Shown here: positions 28,474-37,922 of the stretch, piece after piece
Layout of the letters: the number at the start of each line of letters is the position of its first letter
Numbering within the stretch: the first letter of the stretch is position 1
DNA from: Hyphomicrobiales bacterium
GTDB taxonomy: Bacteria > Pseudomonadota > Alphaproteobacteria > Rhizobiales > Rhizobiaceae
NCBI GenBank assembly: GCA_900469965.1
Contig: UBZP01000024.1
Coordinates: 1-64,000, forward strand
Length of the DNA: 64,000 nt
Reading direction: 5' to 3'
The notes under the pieces: model-generated
The model's database searches: none
The model's input: only the letters and a program-made list of their open reading frames with translations
Told to the model about the DNA's origin: nothing
Translations under genes and position numbers: made by a program

Positions 28474-28563
28474 TGGCGGAAGAGGTGGGATTCGAACCCA
28501 CGGTACGGTTTCCCGCACGCCGGTTTTCAAGACCGGTTCCTTAAACCACTCGGACACTCTTCC
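28474..28563 (-). tRNA. tRNA-Ser (anticodon UGA)
   Basis: A 90-base class II tRNA on the minus strand. The acceptor stem pairs GGAAGAG (28563-28557) with CTCTTCC (28484-28478), discriminator G, and CCA is encoded at 28476-28474. The T arm reads GGTTCGAATCC and the long variable arm is present. The anticodon TGA is at 28529-28527 in CTTGAAA, reading UCN serine codons. Confidence 0.97.
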
Positions 28564-28581
28564 ATTGCGTTGAAAAGGTTT

Positions 28582-28605
28582 GACGTTCTCCGCTTCGAGA
28601 ACGTC
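28582..28605 (-). terminator. Hairpin between the SGNH/GSCFA pair and tRNA-Ser
   Basis: A perfect 9-bp stem (28582-28590 with 28597-28605). On the minus strand it is followed by AAACCTTTTC and lies 150 bases past the stop of the SGNH-like gene and 18 bases before the tRNA 5' end. It could end the two-gene transcript; the T run is weak. Confidence 0.5.
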
Positions 28606-28755
28606 TGCACCAAGGTGTTGGCCACCCTCATGCTACCAACTCGTTCAACGGCAGGCTTTGTAGCAGCTTTGATTGCCGCGTCAACGTGCGTGCCCCTTCA
28701 CCGACGGACATCGCCGTCCCGCGAAATCGCTCCCAGCCTTGAACGGTAAATCCGC

Positions 28756-29559
28756 CTAAAGGAGCGCGAGCACCTGACGAAGGACCGTCTGGCCAAACTC
28801 GGCATTCATATGCCATGGATCGCGGGCGCGCGCCTCCCTGTGCCATTTCCCTTTAGCCATAGCTCTTTCGGCATCCTGCGGCAGGCCTACCGCACCAACT
28901 GAGTACCGCTCTGCGGTGAAGCCGGGAAAAGCGAAGGTGTCGTTGGATTGCAGCGTCGTGGCATATCCCCGCTCGGCGGCATATTTCTGTGCGAGCACGC
29001 CGTAGCGCGACCAGATGCGTGCCACGAACTCCGTCTCTGCCAGTGGCTTGAAACTGCCGAACTGTGGCTCGTCCAGAACAATTTCGGAAGGGCCCGGAGC
29101 CGGAACGATCGATACGGGCGCCGTCGTGGCACTGGAAATGTCGGATGCGATCCTGAAACCTGGCCGCAAGTCCTTCAGGTCCAGCGCCGCACGATCGAGG
29201 CATGCGTTAGAAAGAAGGTGACGGTCAGGCGCCAGGTCCAGATCCTCGATCAGCGCATGTGTACGGAAAATGCGGAGGAAATCGCGGTATTCGAAGGAAA
29301 CGCCGTAGACGATGAAGTGGTCGAAGCGATCGAGCTCGATCTCGCGGCTGCCGCCGGACGTCATCGCGAACTGGGCGCCGACCTTCTCTTCGGTCGGAAC
29401 GAGGCGACCGTCGGCCAATCGAAGACAATCGACCGTGTACTGGGATGAGCCGAAAAAGGTCATCGTCGTCCCAGGGGCGACCGCGACCGACGCTTGATCC
29501 CAGGCGAGCTTGATGCAGGCGAGCGCCGAATTTCCGATGATGCAAACACGACGGGTCAT
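28756..29559 (-). CDS. SGNH-hydrolase-like protein, partner of the GSCFA protein
   Basis: A 267-residue cytoplasmic-looking protein without a signal peptide. RRVCIIGNSALACIKLAW at the N terminus has a G9-N-S11 in the block I position of SGNH hydrolases, and D247-PWH250-MN near the C terminus fits the block V Asp-x-x-His. The middle is not recognisable. Its ATG overlaps the stop of the GSCFA gene by four bases, so the two are coupled. The likely chemistry is acyl or ester hydrolysis or transfer, possibly on a polysaccharide; that is inference. It could be annotated as hypothetical. Confidence 0.7.
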   Translation of the reverse strand: MTRRVCIIGNSALACIKLAWDQASVAVAPGTTMTFFGSSQYTVDCLRLADGRLVPTEEKVGAQFAMTSGGSREIELDRFDHFIVYGVSFEYRDFLRIFRTHALIEDLDLAPDRHLLSNACLDRAALDLKDLRPGFRIASDISSATTAPVSIVPAPGPSEIVLDEPQFGSFKPLAETEFVARIWSRYGVLAQKYAAERGYATTLQSNDTFAFPGFTAERYSVGAVGLPQDAERAMAKGKWHREARARDPWHMNAEFGQTVLRQVLALL

Positions 29560-30581
29560 CGGCTGAAAGCCTCCAGCAGCACTTCTTCGCAAACGACCTC
29601 CTCCAGCGAGGGGGGCGGCAGTTCCTCGGCCTGCGCGGTCGGGCGATGCTCGAGGAAGAACGCCCGCATGACGGTGGCGACGCCCTCATCCGTCACCGAT
29701 CTCAGATCGGGCGCAAAGAATGCCCCCTTCGACCAGGGCGACGAGATGATCTCGTAGGACGGGAAATAGTCGATGTCCTCGAAATCTTCATAGAGCTGGC
29801 TGGCCACGGCCCTGAGCGCTGATTTGGAATACGTTGTGGCCGGAAGGACGTGGGAATGTGTGGCGGTAGCCATGAGTGGAACGGGAGATACCGTAACGAT
29901 GAACTTCACTGATGGGTTGATTGTCTTCAAGAGCGCGCGGAAGGCAACGAAATCCTCGTAGATCTCGGAGACACGGAAGTTCTTGAAGATGTGCACCTCG
30001 GGGTCAAATTGCGTGAAGCTGCCGGGGAACGAGGGGAAGATGACGCCGGTGCCTGCGTCCATCCATGCTTCCGTCAGTCCCATGGTGAACACAAAGACGT
30101 TGGTCTTCCGGAACATCGCCAGCACGCATTTCAGGTGTTGTTGCCGATGCGCCAGGACCTCGGTCGCAGTTTCAAGTCCGTCCGGCTCCACCCCGGGACG
30201 CAGCGCGTCGAAGAAGCGGTTCTTGCGTTCCCAGACGATCCCGTCCCTCGGGCGGCCGGTGACCGCTTCCTCGAGAAGCTGCCGCAACTGTCGGACATGA
30301 TAGATGTTTCCATACCGGCAGGAGTAGATCCCGTATCCAAACTCGGGCTTTGCCTTTTCGCTCAATCCGAAGGGAGCCGGCTCACTGTCGAGGACGTTGT
30401 AACCGTTCGACCGAAGATACCTTGCGATATGCTGTGCGAAACAACTGCCGGCGGTGGCGATGCGGGAATCGGCATCGAGAGCGAAGCGCTTGCTGTAGAG
30501 CCCGGTGGCTTCCTGCGGCGTACTACGCGCCACCGCCCTGCTCCACCAAATCTCGGGACTGTCTTTTGGATAGGGATGCAT
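29556..30581 (-). CDS. GSCFA domain-containing protein
   Basis: A 341-residue protein carrying the family-naming motif G45-SCFA-49 (RIATAGSCFAQHIARYLRS), followed by FGYGIYSCRYGNIYHVRQL and FVFTMGLTEAWMD, all typical of GSCFA (Pfam PF08885). The family belongs to the SGNH clan, with Ser46 the probable nucleophile; several members sit in polysaccharide gene clusters. GGAG six bases upstream supports ATG 30581. It is the first gene of the pair and is divergent from lexA. Confidence 0.85.
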   Translation of the reverse strand: MHPYPKDSPEIWWSRAVARSTPQEATGLYSKRFALDADSRIATAGSCFAQHIARYLRSNGYNVLDSEPAPFGLSEKAKPEFGYGIYSCRYGNIYHVRQLRQLLEEAVTGRPRDGIVWERKNRFFDALRPGVEPDGLETATEVLAHRQQHLKCVLAMFRKTNVFVFTMGLTEAWMDAGTGVIFPSFPGSFTQFDPEVHIFKNFRVSEIYEDFVAFRALLKTINPSVKFIVTVSPVPLMATATHSHVLPATTYSKSALRAVASQLYEDFEDIDYFPSYEIISSPWSKGAFFAPDLRSVTDEGVATVMRAFFLEHRPTAQAEELPPPSLEEVVCEEVLLEAFSR

Positions 30582-30836
30582 TGCGCACTCCGCATTTCAA
30601 GTAATCGATCAAGGCCAGGACGACAGGCACAGCACCGGCCGACATTGTACTGTCGTTTGAAGCGGCCATTGTCAATTCATGGTCCTGAAATGGCGGCCGC
30701 GCAATTGTGGCCATCCTCGTGTGTGCTCTGGGCGAAGGCCGGCATGCGGGAGCGCGACAACGGACATTACAAGGCAACTCTGCTGAGCCTGTCGCTTCCG
30801 CCAGACCTCCCATTCACTGAATTTTAGCCACTTGCG

Positions 30837-30877
30837 GAACACAAATGGAACAGATAGTGTTTGTTCCGTATTTGTTT
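30837..30877 (+). promoter_or_regulatory. Two SOS boxes (LexA operators) upstream of lexA
   Basis: GAAC-N7-GAAC at 30837-30851 is an exact alphaproteobacterial SOS box (GTTC-N7-GTTC) on the minus strand. GTTC-N7-GTTT at 30863-30877 is a second copy on the plus strand with one mismatch. They lie 22-62 bases before the lexA start, as expected for autorepression. Confidence 0.85.
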
Positions 30878-30898
30878 CACGATTCTGGGTGATGAGCC

Positions 30899-31609
30899 AT
30901 GCTGACCCGCAAGCAACAGGAACTGCTTCTCTTCATCCACGAGCGGATGAAGGAAACGGGGATTCCGCCGTCGTTCGACGAGATGAAGGATGCGCTCGAC
31001 CTGGCGTCGAAGTCCGGCATCCATCGGCTCATCACCGCACTCGAGGAGCGCGGCTTCATCCGCAGGTTGCCCAATCGCGCCCGCGCGCTGGAGGTCATCA
31101 AGTTGCCGGAAGCCTATTCGCCGAGCCTGAAGGCGCGGCGCGGCTTCTCGCCCTCCGTCATCGAAGGCAGCCTCGGCAAGGAAAAGCCGGCGCCGGAACG
31201 GCCGCAGGCTCCGGCATCGGAGAACTCCGTTGCCGTGCCGGTGATGGGCCGGATCGCCGCCGGCGTGCCGATCTCCGCCATCCAGAACAACACCCACGAT
31301 ATCTCCGTGCCGGCGGAAATGCTGGGCGGCGGCGAGCACTACGCGCTGGAGGTTCGGGGTGACTCGATGATCGAGGCAGGCATCCTCGACGGCGATACGG
31401 TGATCATCCGCAATGCCGGGACGGCCAATCCCGGCGATATCGTGGTGGCGCTCGTCGACGACGAGGAGGCGACCCTCAAGCGCTTTCGCCGCAAGGGTGC
31501 CTCGATCGCGCTGGAGGCTGCCAACCCGGCCTACGAGACGCGGATTTTCGGCCCCGATCGCGTCAAGATCCAGGGCAAGCTGGTCGGTCTCATTCGTCGC
31601 TATCATTGA
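30899..31609 (+). CDS. lexA: SOS response repressor LexA
   Basis: A 236-residue repressor with self-cleaving S24 protease. The N-terminal winged helix-turn-helix (residues 1-65: [40 protein letters not shown]) binds SOS boxes. The cleavage site is Ala121-Gly122 (GRIAAGVP). The catalytic dyad is Ser156 ([10 protein letters not shown]) and Lys194 (EATLKRF). The linker is longer than in E. coli LexA, as in other alphaproteobacteria. Two SOS boxes precede it. Its last 20 bases overlap the 3' end of comEC on the other strand. Confidence 0.98.
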   Translation: MLTRKQQELLLFIHERMKETGIPPSFDEMKDALDLASKSGIHRLITALEERGFIRRLPNRARALEVIKLPEAYSPSLKARRGFSPSVIEGSLGKEKPAPERPQAPASENSVAVPVMGRIAAGVPISAIQNNTHDISVPAEMLGGGEHYALEVRGDSMIEAGILDGDTVIIRNAGTANPGDIVVALVDDEEATLKRFRRKGASIALEAANPAYETRIFGPDRVKIQGKLVGLIRRYH

Positions 31610-34235
31610 CGCCGTAGGCCCGGTCCGGATCCCGGAAGCTGTCGGAGCGCCAGTCGTAGAGGCGATGGCGGTTCCAGGGGCGGTGGATATGGACGACGGC
31701 CGGCCTGATGGAAATGTCGCGCCCTGCCCCGCCACCAGCGCCCGTCGATGCGATTTCCAGGGCGCCGGTCAGGCGCAGGTTTGGCCCGCCGATCAACAGC
31801 GTTCCGTTGCCGCAGGCGCGTCCGCTGCGATGGCGCGGGGCGATCACGATGTCGGCGCTGTCGCATGCCGCGGCCAGGTGGATCGGATCCTCCAGCCAGA
31901 TCACCCGCCAGCCGGCGGCAGCGACGCCGGCACACCACGCCTGCCGACGGCAGACGAATCGCTTCTGCGCGACCGCCAGGAAGAAGGCCGCGTCGAACGC
32001 GCCGCCCGCCGCGCCGGCCCCGGCCGGAGACCGCCCGGAGCCCCCGGGGCCGGATGCCGCAGCGAGAAGGGACGGCGCCTCGGGCGGCGATATGGAGTTG
32101 TCCTCGCCTAGTTGCCCGTCAGGTAATCTACGGTTACCCGATTGCCTGTCAGGCGATTGCCCACCGACCGATCGCCCGTCGCCCTGTCGACCGGTTGGCC
32201 CCGTGCCTCGGCCGCCCGCTGTTGAGCTTGCAACACCCCCACGCTCGCGTTCCCCGCTTTCGAGTGTCGCAGGCGCCCTGTGTTCCTTAAGCCGAAGCGC
32301 ATACCGCCATTGATCGTAGAGGAAGCCCGGAGGCTGCCGGCGATTGGTCGCAGCCTCACGGTCGTGGACGAGCGCCACCAGCGCCCCGTCCTCGGACACC
32401 AGCACTTGCGGCGCCGGCTGGGCGGGCGGGAAGAAAGCCAGGCCGGCGCCTATGGCGAGCGGCAGGAGGGCGAGCGCTGCGATCTGTGTCCGGAACAGGC
32501 AGGCGATCGCCCCACCCGCGGCCAGGAGTGCAAAGGAAAGCGGCGGCAGGCGTCCGGTGACGATCTCGCCGCCCCATCCGGACACGAGATGCGCCAGGGC
32601 GATGATGGCTTCGATGCCCATTCCCATCACCTCGAGCGGAATGCCTTCGAGACCGAACGGCATCAGCAGCATGGCGACGACCCCCATCGGCATCACCACG
32701 AGGGAGATGATCGGCATGGCGAGCAGATTGCCGGCAAGCCCATAGGCGGGAATCCGATGGAAGTGACCGACGGAATAGGCGAGCGTGGCAAGGCCGCCGA
32801 TGACGGAAGTGAGCAGCAGGCCGGCGACGAATCCGCTCGCGTGCCGCGTCAGCCGCCGACCGCGTGCGGCCGGTCGGTCGCCGGTGGCAGCCCGATCCCG
32901 CCAGGCGGCATAGCCGGCCACGAGCCCGAGGGTCGCGGCATAGGACATCTGGAAGCCGGGACCGGTGACGGCCGAGGGCGTGACCGACAGGATCACGATC
33001 GCCGACAGGGCGATGTTCCTCAGGCTGATGGCGGAGCGATCGACGAGGACGGCGAGCAACATGATGACGATCATCAGCCAGGAACGGACGGCCGAGACGG
33101 CGCCCCCGGAGATCAGGATGTAGAGGGTGACGGTGACGAGACCGCCTGCCGCGGCGACCTTCTTGATCGGGTACCGCTCGGCCGCGCCGGGCAGAAGAGC
33201 CAGCGCCAGGCGCGCCCCGACCAGGAAGGTGCCGGCCGCCAGCACCATGTTCAACCCGGAGATCGCCAGCACATGTGCAAGGCCCGCCTGGCGCAGCGCT
33301 TCGACCGTCGCCGGGCTGATCCCCCGCTGCTCGGCGGTGACGAGGGCGGCGGCGATGGCGCCTGCGTCGCCGCCGATCCGGTCGCGGATCCGCGTCGTCA
33401 GCGCCCCGCGCCAGCTCGCCATCGTCTCCTGTGCGCCGGCAAGCCAGGAACGCCCCCGGTCCTCGTCGGCCAAGGATGTCGCGGTTGGCTTCCCGTAGAA
33501 GTAGCCGATCGCGCCGGTCCCGGCGAAGTATGCATCGAAGGCGAAGTCGTTCAATCCCGGCAAGGCTGCGCCCGACGGCGGGCCGAGGCGGACCCGCCCT
33601 GAGATGCCCTCCCCGACCGAGATCGGCGCGTGCCGGCTGCGCGCCACGAGATTGACGATGGCCGGCGGCCGGCGCAGCGTCGGCTTCTCGGTGGAGAGCA
33701 CAGCGATGCGATAGCGCATCCGCCCGCGGTCGTCCGCCTCGCCGGCCAGCACGCGTCCGGCAAGGGTGGTCGTCACCGGCTGATCGAGCAGCACGGTCGA
33801 AAGCCGCGCCGTCTCGATGGCCGCGAGCGTCAGCCCGGCAACGAACAGAAAGCCGGTGCGCGCCGCAACGGAATGGACGCCGCCACGATGCCACCAGCGG
33901 ACGGCCAGGATGGCGGTTGCCACCAGCATGGCTGCGAGCAGCAGCGGCGGCAGGTCACGGGGAAGTGCGTACCATGTCCAGGCCCCCGCCCCGATCGCGA
34001 CGGGCACGAACAGGAAAGGCGTGCCGTAGTCGCATTCCCGCTGCCAGGCCGCGGCGAAGGACGATTTTGCGCCTGCGCCCGTCGATGCCAGCCGGAGCAC
34101 CATCGCACGCCCGGAAACCGGCCGGGAAAGGCTCTGAAAAGGCCGGGCGACGAGGGTCGCGGCCAGCGTCGTCGCCGAAGCAGCCTCCGGCGCTGCGGCC
34201 CGTTGTGCGACCTCGCTGGCAGTCCGCTCCCCCAT
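31590..34235 (-). CDS. comEC: ComEC/Rec2 family DNA-uptake channel protein
   Basis: An 881-residue inner-membrane protein. The N-terminal part holds DUF4131-like sequence with an OB-like domain ([18 protein letters not shown]). The central competence domain has about ten helices and the signature [16 protein letters not shown], then SAVRSWLMI and [15 protein letters not shown]. The C-terminal domain lacks the HxHxDH metal motif of the Bacillus protein and carries a low-complexity insertion (residues 680-720) encoded by a degenerate DNA repeat. Whether it serves transformation here is unknown. The start (ATG 34235) is uncertain; Met45 is an alternative. Confidence 0.9.
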   Translation of the reverse strand: MGERTASEVAQRAAAPEAASATTLAATLVARPFQSLSRPVSGRAMVLRLASTGAGAKSSFAAAWQRECDYGTPFLFVPVAIGAGAWTWYALPRDLPPLLLAAMLVATAILAVRWWHRGGVHSVAARTGFLFVAGLTLAAIETARLSTVLLDQPVTTTLAGRVLAGEADDRGRMRYRIAVLSTEKPTLRRPPAIVNLVARSRHAPISVGEGISGRVRLGPPSGAALPGLNDFAFDAYFAGTGAIGYFYGKPTATSLADEDRGRSWLAGAQETMASWRGALTTRIRDRIGGDAGAIAAALVTAEQRGISPATVEALRQAGLAHVLAISGLNMVLAAGTFLVGARLALALLPGAAERYPIKKVAAAGGLVTVTLYILISGGAVSAVRSWLMIVIMLLAVLVDRSAISLRNIALSAIVILSVTPSAVTGPGFQMSYAATLGLVAGYAAWRDRAATGDRPAARGRRLTRHASGFVAGLLLTSVIGGLATLAYSVGHFHRIPAYGLAGNLLAMPIISLVVMPMGVVAMLLMPFGLEGIPLEVMGMGIEAIIALAHLVSGWGGEIVTGRLPPLSFALLAAGGAIACLFRTQIAALALLPLAIGAGLAFFPPAQPAPQVLVSEDGALVALVHDREAATNRRQPPGFLYDQWRYALRLKEHRAPATLESGERERGGVASSTAGGRGTGPTGRQGDGRSVGGQSPDRQSGNRRLPDGQLGEDNSISPPEAPSLLAAASGPGGSGRSPAGAGAAGGAFDAAFFLAVAQKRFVCRRQAWCAGVAAAGWRVIWLEDPIHLAAACDSADIVIAPRHRSGRACGNGTLLIGGPNLRLTGALEIASTGAGGGAGRDISIRPAVVHIHRPWNRHRLYDWRSDSFRDPDRAYGVNDSDE
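32111..32192. repeat. Degenerate short tandem-type repeat inside comEC
   Basis: Imperfect copies of GATTGCCTGTCAGG recur at about 32111, 32140, 32154 and 32170 (forms GTTGCCCGTCAGG, GATTGCCTGTCAGG, GATTGCCC, GATCGCCCGTCG). They encode the low-complexity Gly/Asp/Gln/Arg stretch of ComEC. Confidence 0.5.
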
Positions 34236-34537
34236 CCCGAAGATCCCGGCATCAGACCATCGGATAATGCAACTTCAGATTTTGTCAGGCAATCCCGATT
34301 TTGCGACCGATTGGCCGGCATTCCGCGAAAGAATGCCCCCTCCCTAATTTCACGGCCTCGCCCACAAGTTGCTTGCAACTGGCGCGGAAGAGTAGATATT
34401 GCCATCCGGAATGTCCGATTTTGCATCGCACAACTATGCCTTTCGTCCTGCTTGGCAGGGCGTCGCAAATGGGTTAGCAAAGCGGCACCGCCAAGTTCGG
34501 GCACGCTCCGTGCCCTCTTAATTCAATGGAGGTCCTC
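34236..34537. other. 302-base divergent gap between comEC and gltA
   Basis: Holds the upstream regions of both genes. A hairpin AGTTGC-TT-GCAACT lies near 34367-34380. GGAGG at 34530-34534 is the gltA ribosome site. No gene is seen, and no glutamyl-tRNA synthetase gene is present here. Confidence 0.6.
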
Positions 34538-35827
34538 ATGACGGGAAAGAGCGCGGACGTCACAATCGGTGACAAGACGGTGGAGTTGCCACTGCGAACC
34601 GGGAGTATCGGGCCCTCGGTCATGGATATCGGCACGCTCTACAAGCAGACCGGCGCGTTCACCTACGATCCCGGCTTCACGTCCACGGCCTCCTGCGAAT
34701 CCAAGATCACTTACATCGACGGTGACGAAGGCGTGCTGCTGCACCGCGGCTACCCGATCGAACAACTGGCCGAGCACGGCGATTTCCTGGAAGTCTGCTA
34801 TCTGCTTCTGTACGGCGAACTGCCGACGAAGGCGCAGAAGGACGACTTCGACTATCGCGTCACCCATCATACGATGGTGCATGAGCAGATGTCGCGGTTC
34901 TTCACCGGCTTCCGTCGCGACGCGCATCCGATGGCCGTGATGTGCGGCTGCGTCGGCGCGCTGTCGGCGTTCTACCACGACTCCACCGACATCACCGATC
35001 CGCACCAGCGCATGGTCGCCTCGCTGCGGATGATCGCCAAGATGCCGACGATCGCGGCGATGGCCTACAAGTACCACATCGGCCAGCCCTTCGTTTATCC
35101 GAAGAACGATCTCGACTACGCCTCGAACTTCCTGCGCATGTGCTTCGCGGTGCCTTGCGAGGAATATGTGGTCAATCCGGTGCTGGCGCGCGCCATGGAC
35201 CGCATCTTCATCCTGCACGCCGATCACGAGCAGAACGCCTCGACCTCGACGGTGCGCCTGGCCGGCTCCTCCGGCGCCAATCCGTTCGCCTGCATCGCCG
35301 CCGGCATCGCCTGCCTCTGGGGCCCGGCCCATGGCGGCGCCAACGAGGCTGCGCTCAACATGCTGGCCGAGATCGGAACCGTCGACCGGATCCCGGAATA
35401 CGTCGCCCGCGCCAAGGACAAGAACGATCCGTTCCGTCTGATGGGCTTCGGTCACCGCGTCTACAAGAACTACGACCCGCGTGCGCGCATCATGCAGAAG
35501 ACCACGCACGAGGTCCTGGGCGAGCTCGGCATCAAGGACGATCCGATGCTCGAGGTCGCCATCGAGCTGGAGCGCATCGCGCTCACCGACGAGTACTTCA
35601 TCGAGAAGAAGCTCTATCCGAACATCGACTTCTACTCGGGCATCACGCTGAAGGCGCTCGGCTTCCCCACGACCATGTTCACCGTGCTGTTCGCGCTGGC
35701 GCGGACCGTCGGCTGGATCGCGCAGTGGAACGAAATGATCGAGGATCCGGAACAGCGCATCGGCCGCCCGCGCCAGCTCTATGTCGGCGAACCGAAGCGG
35801 GACTACGTGCCGGTCTCCAAGCGCTGA
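34538..35827 (+). CDS. gltA: Citrate synthase (type II)
   Basis: Condenses acetyl-CoA with oxaloacetate, entry to the TCA cycle. The 429-residue length and N-terminal beta-rich domain ([22 protein letters not shown]) mark the hexameric, NADH-regulated Gram-negative type. Catalytic His residues lie in [13 protein letters not shown] and [14 protein letters not shown], and the catalytic Asp in [18 protein letters not shown] is five bases before the ATG at 34538, which beats the ATG four codons earlier that lies on the Shine-Dalgarno itself. A strong terminator follows. Confidence 0.98.
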   Translation: MTGKSADVTIGDKTVELPLRTGSIGPSVMDIGTLYKQTGAFTYDPGFTSTASCESKITYIDGDEGVLLHRGYPIEQLAEHGDFLEVCYLLLYGELPTKAQKDDFDYRVTHHTMVHEQMSRFFTGFRRDAHPMAVMCGCVGALSAFYHDSTDITDPHQRMVASLRMIAKMPTIAAMAYKYHIGQPFVYPKNDLDYASNFLRMCFAVPCEEYVVNPVLARAMDRIFILHADHEQNASTSTVRLAGSSGANPFACIAAGIACLWGPAHGGANEAALNMLAEIGTVDRIPEYVARAKDKNDPFRLMGFGHRVYKNYDPRARIMQKTTHEVLGELGIKDDPMLEVAIELERIALTDEYFIEKKLYPNIDFYSGITLKALGFPTTMFTVLFALARTVGWIAQWNEMIEDPEQRIGRPRQLYVGEPKRDYVPVSKR

Positions 35828-35846
35828 GACGAGGTCGACAAAGCAG

Positions 35847-35881
35847 AAAAAGCCCGGTCAGAACAGACCGGGCTTTTTTTC
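35847..35881. terminator. Bidirectional intrinsic terminator shared by gltA and lpxB
   Basis: A perfect 13-bp stem (35847-35859 with 35866-35878), loop AGAACA, with T runs on both strands. The stem and the T run also encode the last residues of LpxB, so the minus-strand signal lies within that reading frame. Confidence 0.88.
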
Positions 35882-37042
35882 TTTCAGCAGGGTGACGATC
35901 ACCTCTGCCGCCTTGTCGCCAGGCGCGCGCACGTCCTGCATGCGGTCATGGACGAGATCGAACCCCTCCAGCATCGACTGGCGTTGCAGCGTCGCATGCG
36001 AGAGCCGGACCGCCCAGCGGGCAAGGCTGCCGGGGCGGGCCATCTCGTTCAGGTATTCCGGGATCACGGCATAGTCGGCGATCAGATTGGGCAGTGCCCC
36101 CGTCCAGGTCTTGATCTTGCTTGCCATCAGCTTGGCGATCCAGTCGACCTTGTAGCAGGACACGACCGGCACCCGAGCCAGTGCCAGTTCGAGGAGGACC
36201 GTTCCGGAGGCGGCAATCGCGACGTCGGCCTCGCCAAAGGCCTGCCATTTCTCGGCACTGGAGACCGTCACGGCCGGCTTCACCGGCCAGTCGGCCACCA
36301 GTGTGCGAACCAGGTCCGTCTGTCGTGGAACGGTCGGCAGGCGGAACGCGAACGGCACGGGCCCGGCGGAAAGCTCGGCCACCATGTCCTTGAAGACCGG
36401 CAAAAGCCGCGTGATCTCGCCGGACCGCGAGCCCGGCAGAAGCAGGCAGGTCCGCCCCTCGCCGCTGCCGAGCGCCGGCGCGGTCTTTTGCAACTGGATC
36501 GCCCGCACCGCCTGCACATCCGGATCACCGGCCAGCCTGTGCCCGACATAGGTGGTCGGCGGCCCGCCCAGACGCGCCATCACCGCCGGCTCGAACGGCA
36601 GCACCGCGAGCACGTGGTCGACATAGGCGCGCATGCGCGGCGCGCGCTCCTCCTTCCACGCCCAGACGCTGGGGCAGACATAGTTGACCACCGGAAGATC
36701 CGGCAGGTGCTTGCGGACCTTGCGGGCAACGCGGTGGGTGAAATCCGGGCTGTCGATGATGATGAGCATATCCGGCTTTTCGGCAACGATCGCAGCCGCA
36801 GTCTCCCGGATCCGCCGGATCAGCCTCGGCAGTTTCGCCAGGACCTGCGAGAACCCCATGATCGAGAGTTCGGAATAGTCGAACAGGGACTTCAGGCCCT
36901 CCGCCTGCAGCGCCTCGCCGCCGACGCCGCAGAGCGCGATTTCGCCTGGCCATTGCCGGCGGAGCGCTGCAACCAGATCGCCGCCCAGAAGATCGCCGGA
37001 AACCTCGCCGGCGATGACGGCCAGTTTCAGCGGAGGGCTCAT
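35858..37042 (-). CDS. lpxB: Lipid-A-disaccharide synthase
   Basis: GT-B glycosyltransferase joining UDP-diacylglucosamine and lipid X into the lipid A disaccharide at the inner membrane, 394 residues. AGEVSGDLLGGDLVAAL at the N terminus, YSELSIMGFSQVL, YVCPSVWAWKEERA and LLPGSRSGEI are family signatures. The ATG overlaps the lpxI stop by four bases, so it is translated as the last gene of the lpxD-fabZ-lpxA-lpxI-lpxB series. The final codons (KKPGLF) are inside the gltA terminator. Confidence 0.97.
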   Translation of the reverse strand: MSPPLKLAVIAGEVSGDLLGGDLVAALRRQWPGEIALCGVGGEALQAEGLKSLFDYSELSIMGFSQVLAKLPRLIRRIRETAAAIVAEKPDMLIIIDSPDFTHRVARKVRKHLPDLPVVNYVCPSVWAWKEERAPRMRAYVDHVLAVLPFEPAVMARLGGPPTTYVGHRLAGDPDVQAVRAIQLQKTAPALGSGEGRTCLLLPGSRSGEITRLLPVFKDMVAELSAGPVPFAFRLPTVPRQTDLVRTLVADWPVKPAVTVSSAEKWQAFGEADVAIAASGTVLLELALARVPVVSCYKVDWIAKLMASKIKTWTGALPNLIADYAVIPEYLNEMARPGSLARWAVRLSHATLQRQSMLEGFDLVHDRMQDVRAPGDKAAEVIVTLLKEKKPGLF

Positions 37043-37917
37043 CGGTGCCCTCCTGCAGCGCGCGGCAGGATGCCGGTCACGAAGAGACCGGCACGGTCGG
37101 CCTCTTCGACGAGCGCCGCTCGGTCGAGCACCAGCGAGCGACCCGCCTCGCAGGCGATGCCCGCAAGCCCGGCCTCGGCCGCCCGCCGCACGGTGTCGAG
37201 CCCGATCGACGGCAGGTCGGCCCGGCGGTCCTGGTCGGGCTTGCACAGCTTGACCAGCACGCCCTTGCGGCGGCGTGAGATGCGGCCGTCACGCCGGAGG
37301 CTTGTCACCCGCTCCAGCATCAGATCGGTACCCTCCGCGCCCTCGAGCGCGACCACCCTGCCCCCCACGGCAACGGCACCCTGTCCGACGTCCAGCGAAC
37401 CGAGGGCCAGCGCTGCGGCAGAAGCCGCCGCGATGTCGCGCAGTGCCTCCTCGTCCGGCCTGACCGCGCCGACCGGTCCTTCCGCTGCCAGAAGCTCGGG
37501 GGCGATCTCGTCAGCGCCGACGACGCGCACGCCGTTCGCCTCGATCAGCCGGATCACCATCTTCAACACGGTGTCGTCGCCGCCGGTCAACAGCGTCCGC
37601 ACGATGCCCGGTACCTGCATCAAGGTTCTGACGGTGGGGCGGATGTCACGCCACTCCGGCCGTCGCCGGACCGAACCGGACAGCACGGCGCGATCGATGC
37701 CTTTACTGGAAAAGATGCGGCTGATGCCGGCATAGTCGCCGACGCCGACGCCGGCATGGTCGAACTCCGACCAGTCCTGCTCGGCTTCGTTGGAAAGCGC
37801 GAGAATGAAGGGATCTTCGCCATGCACCCTGGCGGCGCGGGCGACATGCACCGGCAGCAGTCCGCCGCCGGCGATGATGGCCAGCCGCCCTGCGCCTTCG
37901 GGGCGGCGCTCCGCCAT
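37039..37917 (-). CDS. lpxI: UDP-2,3-diacylglucosamine diphosphatase LpxI
   Basis: Hydrolyses UDP-2,3-diacylglucosamine to lipid X, the step done by LpxH in E. coli; LpxI is the alphaproteobacterial replacement (formerly DUF1009). The 292-residue protein shows AIIAGGGLLPVHVARAA at the N terminus, the TGGDDTVLKMVIRLIE segment, and the C-terminal LVKLCKPDQDRRADLPSIGLDTV. It sits exactly between lpxA and lpxB, which supports the assignment. Confidence 0.95.
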   Translation of the reverse strand: MAERRPEGAGRLAIIAGGGLLPVHVARAARVHGEDPFILALSNEAEQDWSEFDHAGVGVGDYAGISRIFSSKGIDRAVLSGSVRRRPEWRDIRPTVRTLMQVPGIVRTLLTGGDDTVLKMVIRLIEANGVRVVGADEIAPELLAAEGPVGAVRPDEEALRDIAAASAAALALGSLDVGQGAVAVGGRVVALEGAEGTDLMLERVTSLRRDGRISRRRKGVLVKLCKPDQDRRADLPSIGLDTVRRAAEAGLAGIACEAGRSLVLDRAALVEEADRAGLFVTGILPRAAGGHR

Positions 37918-37922
37918 GCCGT

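Noticed and set aside
28474-30581. Integrated island at tRNA-Ser
   Set aside because: The GSCFA pair lies on the 5' side of the tRNA; no integrase and no direct repeat of the tRNA 3' end was seen.
34236-34537. Missing gltX between comEC and gltA
   Set aside because: I recall gltX next to gltA in some rhizobia but am not sure enough of the order to report its absence as a finding.
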